In this document: positions 15,291-22,594 of the stretch, one piece after another
How the letters are laid out: each line of letters opens with the position of its first letter
How positions within the stretch are numbered: position 1 is the first letter of the stretch
Notes under the pieces: model-generated
Told to the model about the DNA's origin: nothing
The model's database searches: none
Seen by the model: the letters and a program-made list of their open reading frames with translations, nothing else
Source of the DNA: a virus
Length of the DNA: 64,000 nucleotides
Strand: one strand, 5' to 3'
Virus record (IMG/VR): IMGVR_UViG_3300042868_009074
Coordinates: 62,001-126,000 of that record
Position numbers and translations under genes: made by a program

Positions 15291-15983
15291 CTATATCCCA
15301 AAATTACCCCAGTCAATTAAGACTGGGCTTTCATCTATTATTGAATTAATGTGATCTAAATTATGAAAAGCTCCGCCATCTAATGTGGAATATCTATCAA
15401 ATTTTATTTTCTTGTCTTCATCTTTTATATAACCAAGATGTTTCATTGCAAGACCTGAATCTGTCCAGTAGTTTCTCTGTCTTACCCAATCCACAACATA
15501 GCTTGGTTCTGATCCACAAGCTAACTTACGATTTAAGAAACCACCATCTTCTTTATATCTAAATAATCTAGAACTGTTTGTTGGGGTCCATGCTTTATCA
15601 ACTCTATACTGAGTTTCATTCCACATGTGGTAGAATTTAATGTTAACTACGTCATAAGGAGATACCTTAACTACGTCTTTTAACTCTGCATCTGATACGT
15701 GATAAAGCATTTCGTCACAGTCTATAGCAAGAACCCAATCGCCCAACTTAGCAAAGTTACTTAAGTTGCCCCAAGCAAAAGCTCTTAGCTGCCCTTCGTG
15801 CTCAACGAACATAGGGTTAGGTGTCTGAAAAACTTCACAGTATTCAGATGCTATCTCCATAGTGTTATCATCAGAGCAATCATCTGTAAATACTATTTTA
15901 TCTACTTGTGTAGATAGTCTTTCTAAAACTTCTTTAAGAAATCTGTTGGATTCATTTCTTCCAACCATTTGTGCAATAATCAT
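15291..15983 (-). CDS. Glycosyltransferase family 2
   Basis: A 230-aa protein with the GT-A fold of family 2: MIIAQMVGRNESNRFLKEVL, KIVFTDDCSDDNT nucleotide-binding segment, and DWVLAIDCDEML with the metal-binding DxD, then a C-terminal acceptor region. It would transfer a sugar from a nucleotide sugar. With an RmlB-like dehydratase and a second family 2 enzyme nearby, it may decorate virion proteins, phage DNA or the host surface. Cytosolic, no membrane anchor. Confidence 0.82.
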   Translation of the reverse strand: MIIAQMVGRNESNRFLKEVLERLSTQVDKIVFTDDCSDDNTMEIASEYCEVFQTPNPMFVEHEGQLRAFAWGNLSNFAKLGDWVLAIDCDEMLYHVSDAELKDVVKVSPYDVVNIKFYHMWNETQYRVDKAWTPTNSSRLFRYKEDGGFLNRKLACGSEPSYVVDWVRQRNYWTDSGLAMKHLGYIKDEDKKIKFDRYSTLDGGAFHNLDHINSIIDESPVLIDWGNFGI

Positions 15984-15989
15984 ATAACC

Positions 15990-16029
15990 TCTTTAAATAA
16001 AGAGAAGTGGGAGAGTTTTCCCTCCCACT
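15990..16029 (-). terminator. Hairpins after the 60-aa gene, probable terminator
   Basis: A perfect 8-bp stem AGTGGGAG/CTCCCACT (16006-16013 with 16022-16029) is followed on the minus strand by a T-rich stretch that itself forms a 7-bp hairpin (15990-16005). It ends the short unit started at 16278-16306. The U-tract is weak, so partial readthrough into the glycosyltransferase is likely. Confidence 0.55.
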
Positions 16030-16048
16030 ACCCTAGTCAAATACAGAA

Positions 16049-16231
16049 TTAAGCCTCTAGCATATCACGTGCGTCGATTGCAGAGATGCGATCGATTTCC
16101 GTGTGCTTGGACAATACTTCGCCTGTGACACCGCGACGACCCATAGAGAGCTTCTCGGCATCTGATTTTGAATTAGCCTTTACTAAGGCAGTGGTTGTAA
16201 CCTCAAAATACTTGAACTTGTTTTCTGACAT
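16049..16231 (-). CDS. 60-aa protein related to the N-terminus of the metallophosphoesterase
   Basis: A short basic protein with its own near-consensus promoter and a downstream hairpin, so it is an independent and probably highly expressed unit. Its sequence aligns with the first 48 residues of the metallophosphoesterase at 45756-46943: both begin MSE, have VKA and GEVL separated by exactly 17 residues, and share A..L..G between. The stretch may be a small stand-alone virion-binding or regulatory domain. Function unknown. Confidence 0.75.
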   Translation of the reverse strand: MSENKFKYFEVTTTALVKANSKSDAEKLSMGRRGVTGEVLSKHTEIDRISAIDARDMLEA

Positions 16232-16277
16232 TGTATTCCTTTTTCTTGTGGCTTTCGCCTGTTAATATGACGATTTA

Positions 16278-16306
16278 ATTATATCAGTGTTTGTAGAAAT
16301 AATCAA
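16278..16306 (-). promoter_or_regulatory. Strong sigma70-like promoter with extended -10
   Basis: On the minus strand TTGATT (16301-16306), 17-base spacer, TATAAT (16278-16283), with TGA directly before the -10 (extended -10). It is the best promoter in the window and drives the 60-aa gene starting at 16231, leaving a leader of about 40 bases. Confidence 0.75.
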
Positions 16307-16336
16307 CTAAATATAAAGTGTTATTTTTTAATATTT

Positions 16337-17113
16337 TTATTCTGGATTAGTAAAATAGTATCCACCATTTTTCCATCTAGCATATTGATCATCGGTTCTA
16401 TTGAACATCAGTTTTATTGTATCCGATACATTTGGAGCATTTTCAACCGCTGATTCATGAGCAAACATATTGCAATAGTGTCCTATCAAAGATTTACGAG
16501 TAAGATCCTCGTTTCTTGGATTTGCTCCTCTATGTATCAGTCTCCCATGCCAGATAATTGCATCGCCTTTTTTGGGAAGAAATGAATATATTTCTTCTAA
16601 GTTTCTTTTATCTGCAATCAATTGTATTTTTTCATGATTTGGAACAAGATCTTTGTTTTGGTCAGATGCAAGATGTGTATATTCAGCATCTATATCCCAC
16701 TTATGAGAACCTGGTATTAATTCAAAAGGACCTGAATCGGGGTGCACGTCTTCCAATGCAACCCATATTCCAATATAGTTTTCTCCAGCAATCGGATTTG
16801 CAAGACCTCCTGAATCTTGATGCCAACCCTTTCTTGTCGAAGTTAAATACGGTAGCTCCATATGAAGAGCCACTCCTTTGTCTATAAGCTCTAGACCATT
16901 CTGTAGAGATTCGTGACATAATATATCTAAAGACTCAGGATGATCAAGATAATTAGTGTACCCATCCCAAGCTCTTAAAGCTCCCAGTTCATCAGCTTCA
17001 ATATTCTTCTCCATTACCTGAAGATAACGATCAATGTATTCTTCTTCTACGGCATTTTCTATGACAACAAATCCATTTTGTTCATAAAAATCTTTACTGT
17101 ATTCAAGTTCCAT
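16337..17113 (-). CDS. Phytanoyl-CoA dioxygenase (PhyH) family Fe(II)/2-oxoglutarate oxygenase
   Basis: A 258-aa protein; ATG 17113 is chosen for its AGAAAGG site and because a longer start would overlap the dehydratase gene by 88 bases. The jelly-roll metal site is visible: HQD in KGWHQDSGG, distal His in IWHGRLIHRGANPRN, and Arg in LTRKSLIG for 2-oxoglutarate. Family members hydroxylate small molecules or acyl chains; phage members are often near sugar genes, as here. The substrate may be a sugar, lipid or modified base. It lies in the same run as RmlB-like dehydratase. Confidence 0.85.
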   Translation of the reverse strand: MELEYSKDFYEQNGFVVIENAVEEEYIDRYLQVMEKNIEADELGALRAWDGYTNYLDHPESLDILCHESLQNGLELIDKGVALHMELPYLTSTRKGWHQDSGGLANPIAGENYIGIWVALEDVHPDSGPFELIPGSHKWDIDAEYTHLASDQNKDLVPNHEKIQLIADKRNLEEIYSFLPKKGDAIIWHGRLIHRGANPRNEDLTRKSLIGHYCNMFAHESAVENAPNVSDTIKLMFNRTDDQYARWKNGGYYFTNPE

Positions 17114-17154
17114 ATATTTTCCTTTCTGTAAATTAAATCGGTTGAAGAATTTTT

Positions 17155-18165
17155 TTATTCTCTCCAAAGCCATTCTGGGTTTTGCTTGGTCCACTCTACT
17201 GTTAACTCTAGGGATCTCTCTAAAGGCATTGGAGCTACCCATCCAGCGTCTGCAAGCTTTGTCCCGTCTAGAGCATAACGAAGATCGTGTCCTGGTCTTG
17301 TTGTGTGGAAGTCTTGAAACTCAAACTTAAGCTCTTTACCCCAGTACTTTGCTACGAGTTCTGCCATCTCTAAGTTATTAATTTCTCTCTCACCAACAAT
17401 ATGATACTTGTCTGGTCGATCTGAATCAGGGTAAGAAGTTGCTGGTAAGTTGTTGAGAATATAGACTAAAGCATCGGCTTGGTTTCTTGCGTGCAAGTAA
17501 AATCTTGATCCAATGTTTTCAGCAGTACCGTGAATTGTCATTGGTACATCTTTTTCAAGACAATACATAATTTTAGGAATGAACTTTTCAGGGTCTTGGC
17601 GCTCACCAATTATGTTCATCGTATTTGTAATAACTACTGGAACTCCAAAAGTTCTCCAATATGATATACATACTGCTTCTTGAGCAGCTTTAGAGCCAGA
17701 ATATGGATTAGATGGAAGTATTGTATCCCATTCCTTATGAGCGTAGCCCTTTGGTGCTGGGCCATATACTTCATCTGTAGATACTTGAAGAAAAACTTGA
17801 GGCTTTATTTTTCTAGCAAGTTCTAGCATATTAACAATTAAGGCAACGTTATTAATAACAAATGGAGCTGGATCTGTAATCGATCTGTCTACATGTGAAT
17901 CTGAAGCCATTGATATAATATAGTCAATATCTCCTATTTCTTTTATCATTACGTCTGAAAATGGAACAGTTAAATCGTGCGTAACTAATCTAACTCGGTG
18001 CTTATTCTCTTCCCAGCATCCGATAGAGGTTATTCTGTCTGTGACACCACGATGACGAAATGAATCAGTTATCACTACATCCCAATCGGTAGTCTTTAGA
18101 ATATGCTCTAATGTATGGTGTCCAACGAATCCACCAGCTCCTGTTAATAATACTTTCTTATTCAT
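17155..18165 (-). CDS. NAD-dependent nucleotide-sugar 4,6-dehydratase (RmlB-like)
   Basis: A 336-aa extended SDR enzyme. Residues 9-15 carry GAGGFVG for NAD binding, STDEVYGP holds the catalytic Thr-Asp-Glu of dTDP-glucose dehydratases, and NPYSGSKAAQE holds the YxxxK dyad. It would convert an NDP-hexose to the 4-keto-6-deoxy form. It is surrounded by two family 2 glycosyltransferases and a PhyH oxygenase, suggesting a sugar-decoration pathway. Other NDP-sugar epimerases remain possible, but the DEVYG motif favours dehydratase. Confidence 0.88.
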   Translation of the reverse strand: MNKKVLLTGAGGFVGHHTLEHILKTTDWDVVITDSFRHRGVTDRITSIGCWEENKHRVRLVTHDLTVPFSDVMIKEIGDIDYIISMASDSHVDRSITDPAPFVINNVALIVNMLELARKIKPQVFLQVSTDEVYGPAPKGYAHKEWDTILPSNPYSGSKAAQEAVCISYWRTFGVPVVITNTMNIIGERQDPEKFIPKIMYCLEKDVPMTIHGTAENIGSRFYLHARNQADALVYILNNLPATSYPDSDRPDKYHIVGEREINNLEMAELVAKYWGKELKFEFQDFHTTRPGHDLRYALDGTKLADAGWVAPMPLERSLELTVEWTKQNPEWLWRE

Positions 18166-18178
18166 TTTTTTCTTTCTT

Positions 18179-18583
18179 TCAATTAATTGGATAATGAATA
18201 GCTATGTATTCTATAGCTTCTTCAATATTATTTACTATTTTTGTAGCCATATACTTCATGTATGGGCGATCTTTATTCTGGTTAGAACACATAACTATGG
18301 TTGGCTGATCATGCATCTTCGCCCAAGCCATCTCATAGTCAGTTCCTATATATGCACGATCTTCCAACATATATTCAACTAAAAGTATATCAGATCTTTT
18401 TTGCATAAAGAGATTTTTTTGAACAATCTCTTCCGGAAACATATCGTCATCTTCCGGTATAGACGTTGGGTCAAAAACTTTATAGCCACGTTGTGACAAC
18501 ATAAAAGTAGATTCTTTTCTCCATCCTTTTGCGTAGTCACCAACATAGTCCATAGCACCAGCTAAATAAACAGTAATACTCAT
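18179..18583 (-). CDS. Nucleoside 2-deoxyribosyltransferase-like protein
   Basis: A 134-aa protein starting at ATG 18583, which forms an ATGA overlap with the upstream gene; a TTG three codons earlier is less likely. It has the NDT-like start ITVYLAGAMDYVGDYAKGWR, a mid-protein SDILLVEYMLED and a YIGTDYEMAWAKMHDQPTIV block with the Glu expected in this fold. Members swap bases on deoxyribose or hydrolyse nucleotides. It may serve base salvage or modified-nucleotide metabolism; the exact reaction is uncertain. Confidence 0.7.
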   Translation of the reverse strand: MSITVYLAGAMDYVGDYAKGWRKESTFMLSQRGYKVFDPTSIPEDDDMFPEEIVQKNLFMQKRSDILLVEYMLEDRAYIGTDYEMAWAKMHDQPTIVMCSNQNKDRPYMKYMATKIVNNIEEAIEYIAIHYPIN

Positions 18584-18984
18584 ACTGGCCAAAAGTATTC
18601 TAAATCAACTGGCTCGTCAAAAAACTGAACATAATAATTATAGTCTTTTCTTAGCAGATTTGATCTATGTGATCTATGAAAATCGTCTTGTCCATACCAT
18701 GGTGGCATAATAACTTCATCCTTTTTCACTTCTTCAAAACGCATGGTATTTTTATACCCGCGATTCATCCACTCTGCTATAGTGTGGTTTTGATATACCT
18801 TTAATGCTTCTTCGTAACCAGTCCACATGCGAGTGACTGGATGATTGCGCCAGCCTTTCGTAGGCGTTCTGTCGAGTAATATATTAAGAACTTGAAATGT
18901 TTCAACACGTTGTTTTCCTAACCGTCTATAATCCAATACCTGAACTGATTTAACCATATCTGGATATGGCATAAATGTTTGCAT
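18580..18984 (-). CDS. Pyrimidine dimer DNA glycosylase-like protein (DenV-type)
   Basis: A 134-aa protein whose beginning MQTFMPYPDMVKSVQVLDYR then RLGKQRVETFQVL and HPVTRMWTGYEEAL resemble the short pyrimidine-dimer glycosylase/AP-lyase family related to T4 endonuclease V. It would repair UV lesions in phage DNA. Residue 21, a conserved Arg, is encoded by CGG followed by T (18922-18924). This is the only in-frame CGG in the window that is read normally, so CGG alone does not trigger a shift. Confidence 0.72.
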   Translation of the reverse strand: MQTFMPYPDMVKSVQVLDYRRLGKQRVETFQVLNILLDRTPTKGWRNHPVTRMWTGYEEALKVYQNHTIAEWMNRGYKNTMRFEEVKKDEVIMPPWYGQDDFHRSHRSNLLRKDYNYYVQFFDEPVDLEYFWPV

Positions 18985-19388
18985 TAGCTTTCCTTTTTAA
19001 ATTCCTGGAATGTTTTATCACCAACACCAAAGTATTCTCTAGCTAAACCAGATTTTACGATAGCTTCGTTTAGACATTCTCCTGCTTCGTTCCATACTCT
19101 AGCAAGGATTCTTCCATATTTTTCATTTTTATCAAGAATTGTTTCTATTTTAACTTTTTTACCGGCAGCTGTAATCCATTGGTCGGTAAACTCTTTTGCA
19201 GCAAGTCCCATTTTCTTTTCTTCAAGATTTGTAGTACGGCTTTCCGGCGTATTCACGCCATAAAGTCTTACGCTTTTTGGCCCAAACTTTACTTCAAAAC
19301 CAAGATCAACTACGATCTTAAAGGTGTCTCCATCTACTACTTTAATTACTTCTGCATTGTATAAATATACATTAAATTTTTCTGTCAT
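18984..19388 (-). CDS. Staphylococcal nuclease (SNase)-like protein
   Basis: A 134-aa OB-fold nuclease without signal peptide. It has VVDGDTFKIVVDLG, VRLYGVNTPES with the catalytic Arg-type block, GLAAKEFTDQWI, and KYGRILARVW with the second Arg region. It cleaves DNA or RNA with calcium; the cytosolic form may degrade host nucleic acid or process phage DNA. It overlaps the next gene by one base. Confidence 0.88.
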   Translation of the reverse strand: MTEKFNVYLYNAEVIKVVDGDTFKIVVDLGFEVKFGPKSVRLYGVNTPESRTTNLEEKKMGLAAKEFTDQWITAAGKKVKIETILDKNEKYGRILARVWNEAGECLNEAIVKSGLAREYFGVGDKTFQEFKKES

Positions 19389-19389
19389 T

Positions 19390-20193
19390 TTAATCTCTTT
19401 CTATTCCTATATGATCACATGCTTTTCTAAATATTTCTCTACTTATAGGGAAATAGGAATCTGCATGACTGACTCCTTGACCTGGTTTTGGTGTCGATGC
19501 GTGCCAACTGTGCCCTATCGAAACACTTCCATCGTAAACTACATTATACCCTAGATGTCTAGCAAAATATGAACACCAAGTTTCCTCATAATAGTGAGGG
19601 GTAGGAAGAAATGCCCCAATTGCGTCTGGGTATATTTCTCTATATTTTTCATTATTAGTTAGTGCGTCCCATACTTCTCTTCTAACAAAATAGGCAGATC
19701 CTGAAACTGTAACGCACTCTATGCGATCTCTATAAGCGGTATCTTGCGGATCAGGCTCTCTCCATGCTCTATGCTTTGGTTCAGTATTAGTTCCGATAAT
19801 TCCGGCATGGGTGATATAGCCTTGTTCATCTCTTTGCTTTGGTCCAAGAATATGGATTTCAGGATTCTCATCAAAAATCTGTTGAATCTTATAAACATCT
19901 GAGCTTGTCATCCAGATGTCTCCGTTTAGTACAGCTACTATGTCAGAAGATGTTTTACTTGCCATATAGTTTATAGCTGCAGAGTATCCTATATTCTTTC
20001 TAAGATAAGTTCTATCTATTTGATATCTTTCTTCATTTTCCCTAAGCCATGGAATAAAGTCATCTGTTGACTCATTATCCATTATTTGAAGAGTCCATAC
20101 TTTTTCTACTGAGTCTAAATCGGAATGTAACACGTCCAGCATTCTTTGCAGAAGCGGTCTTGTATTATAGTTAACTACACAAAGGTCTATCAT
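19390..20193 (-). CDS. Glycosyltransferase family 2
   Basis: A 267-aa GT-A enzyme: MIDLCVVNYNTRPLLQRML, LQIMDNESTDDF, KNIGYSAAINYMA, and SDIVAVLNGDIWM with the DxD-like metal site, ending in a HASTPKPGQGVSHAD acceptor region. The plan resembles rhamnosyltransferase-like members, which would fit a 4-keto-6-deoxysugar made by the RmlB-like enzyme. It overlaps the following membrane-protein gene by one base. Acceptor unknown. Confidence 0.85.
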   Translation of the reverse strand: MIDLCVVNYNTRPLLQRMLDVLHSDLDSVEKVWTLQIMDNESTDDFIPWLRENEERYQIDRTYLRKNIGYSAAINYMASKTSSDIVAVLNGDIWMTSSDVYKIQQIFDENPEIHILGPKQRDEQGYITHAGIIGTNTEPKHRAWREPDPQDTAYRDRIECVTVSGSAYFVRREVWDALTNNEKYREIYPDAIGAFLPTPHYYEETWCSYFARHLGYNVVYDGSVSIGHSWHASTPKPGQGVSHADSYFPISREIFRKACDHIGIERD

Positions 20194-20444
20194 TATATTT
20201 TTCCTACTGTCATATTAAATGCTTCCGACGGATTGATGCCCATATCTAAATAGCAATTAAATTTTTCATTTGCTGCTGATATTGTTTCTTTTTCAAAGAA
20301 CTCTATAAGCCTATTACCGTATTGTATGAAATCAGCTTTTGGTTGATCTTGATCATTAAAACTTTTTCTTTTCGACAAGATGAAACAAGCCAACAAAGCA
20401 GTAGCAATAGAGGTTACTATTAAATTTTCAGTATTCTTCTTCAT
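20193..20444 (-). CDS. Single-span membrane protein, 83 aa
   Basis: The start at ATG 20444 has AGGAGG just upstream. Residues about 7-23 (LIVTSIATALLACFILS) form one membrane segment followed by basic KRKSF, so the C-terminus should be cytoplasmic. The soluble part is helical and slightly acidic. No family recognised; a role at the membrane during infection is possible. Confidence 0.6.
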   Translation of the reverse strand: MKKNTENLIVTSIATALLACFILSKRKSFNDQDQPKADFIQYGNRLIEFFEKETISAANEKFNCYLDMGINPSEAFNMTVGKI

Positions 20445-20670
20445 ATTCCTCCTGAGCTTCACCTGAATGATATGTCTTATTGCACCAATCTTCGATCTGC
20501 AATGCTACATCCATCCAAGCCTGTGATTCATCATCGTTCTGACAAGTTACGGACATATCTGAGTATACCTGGATAATATGATTCATTACCTCTATGTCAG
20601 CTACAAAAAGAGCTTGACCTGGTACAAGTTTAACACTTACCTTTTTCTTATATGACTGCTTTTTAGTCAT
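20428..20670 (-). CDS. Hypothetical protein, 80 aa
   Basis: The start at ATG 20670 overlaps the previous stop by 8 bases. The N-terminus is basic (MTKKQSYKKKVSVKLV) and the C-terminus very acidic (EAQEEYEEEY). The middle looks alpha-helical and contains DDESQAWMDVALQIEDW. No known motif. Confidence 0.55.
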   Translation of the reverse strand: MTKKQSYKKKVSVKLVPGQALFVADIEVMNHIIQVYSDMSVTCQNDDESQAWMDVALQIEDWCNKTYHSGEAQEEYEEEY

Positions 20671-20899
20671 CTGTTTTTTTCTTTCTCTTGTTTGTTTTTT
20701 CTTCTTCAATAGATGGATCTATAGGATATACGCAAAGATTATCGGTATCTGGCTCAAGTGTAATAAATAAAACTATTTTATCCTGTTCAGAATAACCTTC
20801 TGGAGGTGGACTCTCCGCTGCTATTTTCTTTGAAGAACAACCATAGACTTGGCTATGGTTTTTATACATTACTAAATAATTCAGCTTAGATGCTGGCAT
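20663..20899 (-). CDS. Hypothetical protein, 78 aa
   Basis: An intact ORF immediately downstream of, and overlapping by one base, the deaminase start. It has a beta-like N-terminus (LNYLVMYKNHSQVYGC) and a Lys/Glu-rich tail (EEEKTNKRKKKTDD). Its tail shares bases with the start of the next gene, so the two are translationally coupled. Family unknown. Confidence 0.55.
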   Translation of the reverse strand: MPASKLNYLVMYKNHSQVYGCSSKKIAAESPPPEGYSEQDKIVLFITLEPDTDNLCVYPIDPSIEEEKTNKRKKKTDD

Positions 20900-21348
20900 T
20901 ATATTCCCATCTCAATAGTGCTTACTCCGGCTTTGTGCAAAAAACTTTCTACATTTTTCCATTGAAAATAACTTTCATCCTTAACATAATATACTTCTTC
21001 TATTGTACTATTAGCTACAAGCTTTGCGCAAGAAAAACATGGTGGTCCATTTACATATAACTTTGTAGGTTTAGAACTGTAATCAGAATGTAAAAACGCA
21101 TTAGCCTCTGCATGTACTGCTATGCAGTTATCGTAATCAGATCCACTTGCAGACATGTCTTGGAATCTAGGACAACCGCCTTCATCGCAGTGTTGAAAAC
21201 CTCTTGGGCCTCCATTGTAGCCTATTCCGACTATGTGATCGTCTTTGTCCAATAGGACAGCTGCATACTTTTTCTTCCCACATGTCGAGAATATCTTGGC
21301 AGCAGAAAAGCAAAGTTCTACGTATTGTCTATCTTTTCTTTTTAGCAT
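20899..21348 (-). CDS. Deoxycytidylate deaminase-like enzyme
   Basis: A 149-aa zinc deaminase with HAEANAFLHS (catalytic HAE) and PPCFSCAKLV (PCxxC), the dCMP deaminase/ComEB signature, plus GIGYNGGPRGFQHCD. It converts dCMP to dUMP, the substrate of ThyX encoded two genes upstream on the transcript. It lies in a nucleotide-metabolism run with a class II RNR. Confidence 0.92.
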   Translation of the reverse strand: MLKRKDRQYVELCFSAAKIFSTCGKKKYAAVLLDKDDHIVGIGYNGGPRGFQHCDEGGCPRFQDMSASGSDYDNCIAVHAEANAFLHSDYSSKPTKLYVNGPPCFSCAKLVANSTIEEVYYVKDESYFQWKNVESFLHKAGVSTIEMGI

Positions 21349-21350
21349 AA

Positions 21351-21518
21351 TTACACTAAGGTTAAAGACAGTCCAGCTAATAGTGTTACAGAAAGAATCA
21401 TTGCTATGACTCTAATTCTTACCTTCTTATCTTCAATTGCTTGAAGTACTATCTGAAGACTTACGCTCCATGAAATTAGAATTGCAAATAAAATTATAAA
21501 TAATATTTGTTTAAACAT
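21351..21518 (-). CDS. Two-helix membrane microprotein, 55 aa
   Basis: It fills the gap between ThyX and the deaminase; ATG 21518 overlaps the ThyX stop by 8 bases. The sequence contains two hydrophobic helices (QILFIILFAILISWSVSLQI and RVIAMILSVTLLAGLSLTLV) joined by a charged EDKK turn. Holin-like or membrane-accessory roles are possible, but its position among nucleotide genes argues against a lysis cassette. Confidence 0.6.
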   Translation of the reverse strand: MFKQILFIILFAILISWSVSLQIVLQAIEDKKVRIRVIAMILSVTLLAGLSLTLV

Positions 21519-22239
21519 TAGATACATCTACCAATCTAGATATTGATACCGGGAATAAAGGCTGCGCCAAAAGATAAATTGCACTGGCATACTTTTGTAT
21601 TTCTACCTGAGAGTCTTCTGCTAATCTTTGGTTTAAGAATAAGCACACAGACTGTAGACTGCAAGACCACCTATAAGTTACATACATCGAATATGCAGGG
21701 AGAAATAATCTAGCCTGTTCTGGAGCAATCCCATATTCCATCGCAAGGTTATATAGGGCTTCACCTTTTTCACAATAAGCAACTAATTCGCTATGCAATA
21801 AAGACCCTATGAAAGGATCGGCTAACCCCATAGAACCTTGCTTTTTGTCTTCTGGGGCTAAACGCCATTCATCTGAGTTAGGAATATAGAATTCTGGATC
21901 CATAGTTATGTATCTTCTTGAAGATTCATTCCAAGAATCCATAGTGTGATCAGAGCCTACAACATATTTCCAATGTTGTCTGGCAACCATTAGTGGAGCC
22001 TTGAACTCGAATGTCATAAAAGCGTGCCTAAACGGTGACATGTGATTTTCTCTAGCTAAATAGTCTAGTAACTTTGCATCTTTTGGAGTCATTGACTCTG
22101 CCTCTTTAGCAAAAGAAGCTCTTGCAGCGTTTACTACAGAAAGATCAGAACCCATATAGTCTATTAACTTTACGTATCCATGGTCCAATACCTGTATAGC
22201 ACTATTATCTTCTATGTCTGATACTAGCTCAGTAGTCAT
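21511..22239 (-). CDS. thyX: Flavin-dependent thymidylate synthase
   Basis: A ThyX enzyme of about 242 aa making dTMP from dUMP. The motif block is RQHWKYVVG then SWNESSRRY, the RHRxxSxxExSxR-like site, preceded by ENHMSPFRHAFMTFEF. The C-terminal RWSCSLQSVCLFLNQRL region completes the fold. Start choice is uncertain: several ATGs lie between 22272 and 22239, and 22239 keeps the overlap with the acidic gene short. It works with dCMP deaminase, dNMP kinase and RNR in this window. Confidence 0.9.
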   Translation of the reverse strand: MTTELVSDIEDNSAIQVLDHGYVKLIDYMGSDLSVVNAARASFAKEAESMTPKDAKLLDYLARENHMSPFRHAFMTFEFKAPLMVARQHWKYVVGSDHTMDSWNESSRRYITMDPEFYIPNSDEWRLAPEDKKQGSMGLADPFIGSLLHSELVAYCEKGEALYNLAMEYGIAPEQARLFLPAYSMYVTYRWSCSLQSVCLFLNQRLAEDSQVEIQKYASAIYLLAQPLFPVSISRLVDVSNV

Positions 22240-22585
22240 CGTCATCTTCACTTTCTTCTTCATCATCATCATATGTATCGAATTCTAAATCTATACTATT
22301 TAAGTCTATCATATCATCGATGAAATCAATAGATAATTTATAAATTGTAGATAACATTTCTTGCATATCATCAGTTAGGTCCACTGGAGACTCGTTGATT
22401 ATGCAAAGTATTATTGAATTTATTTCTTGACTTAGTTCATTTAAAGCGTTTAATAAAAGTATGTTTTCTTTAATAGAAGAAAATGTTTCTGATTTAACTA
22501 CAGAATCAAAATCTTCTATATTAGAAAGTTTCATAATTTCAGCAAACGTTTTATTGAAATCATCTTCTTCATTCTTGCCTGACAA
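22229..22585 (-). CDS. Acidic hypothetical protein, 118 aa
   Basis: A helical protein ending in a highly acidic tail (YDDDEEESEDDDDY). It lies 9 bases after the RNR gene and overlaps ThyX by 11 bases or more. Polyacidic tails occur in DNA-mimic or polymerase-binding phage proteins, but no specific family is recognised. Confidence 0.6.
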   Translation of the reverse strand: MSGKNEEDDFNKTFAEIMKLSNIEDFDSVVKSETFSSIKENILLLNALNELSQEINSIILCIINESPVDLTDDMQEMLSTIYKLSIDFIDDMIDLNSIDLEFDTYDDDEEESEDDDDY

Positions 22586-22594
22586 GACGATCTC

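Noticed and set aside
18179-18592. TTG start at 18592 for the deoxyribosyltransferase-like gene
   Set aside because: ATG 18583 gives the ATGA overlap common throughout this genome and needs no alternative start codon.
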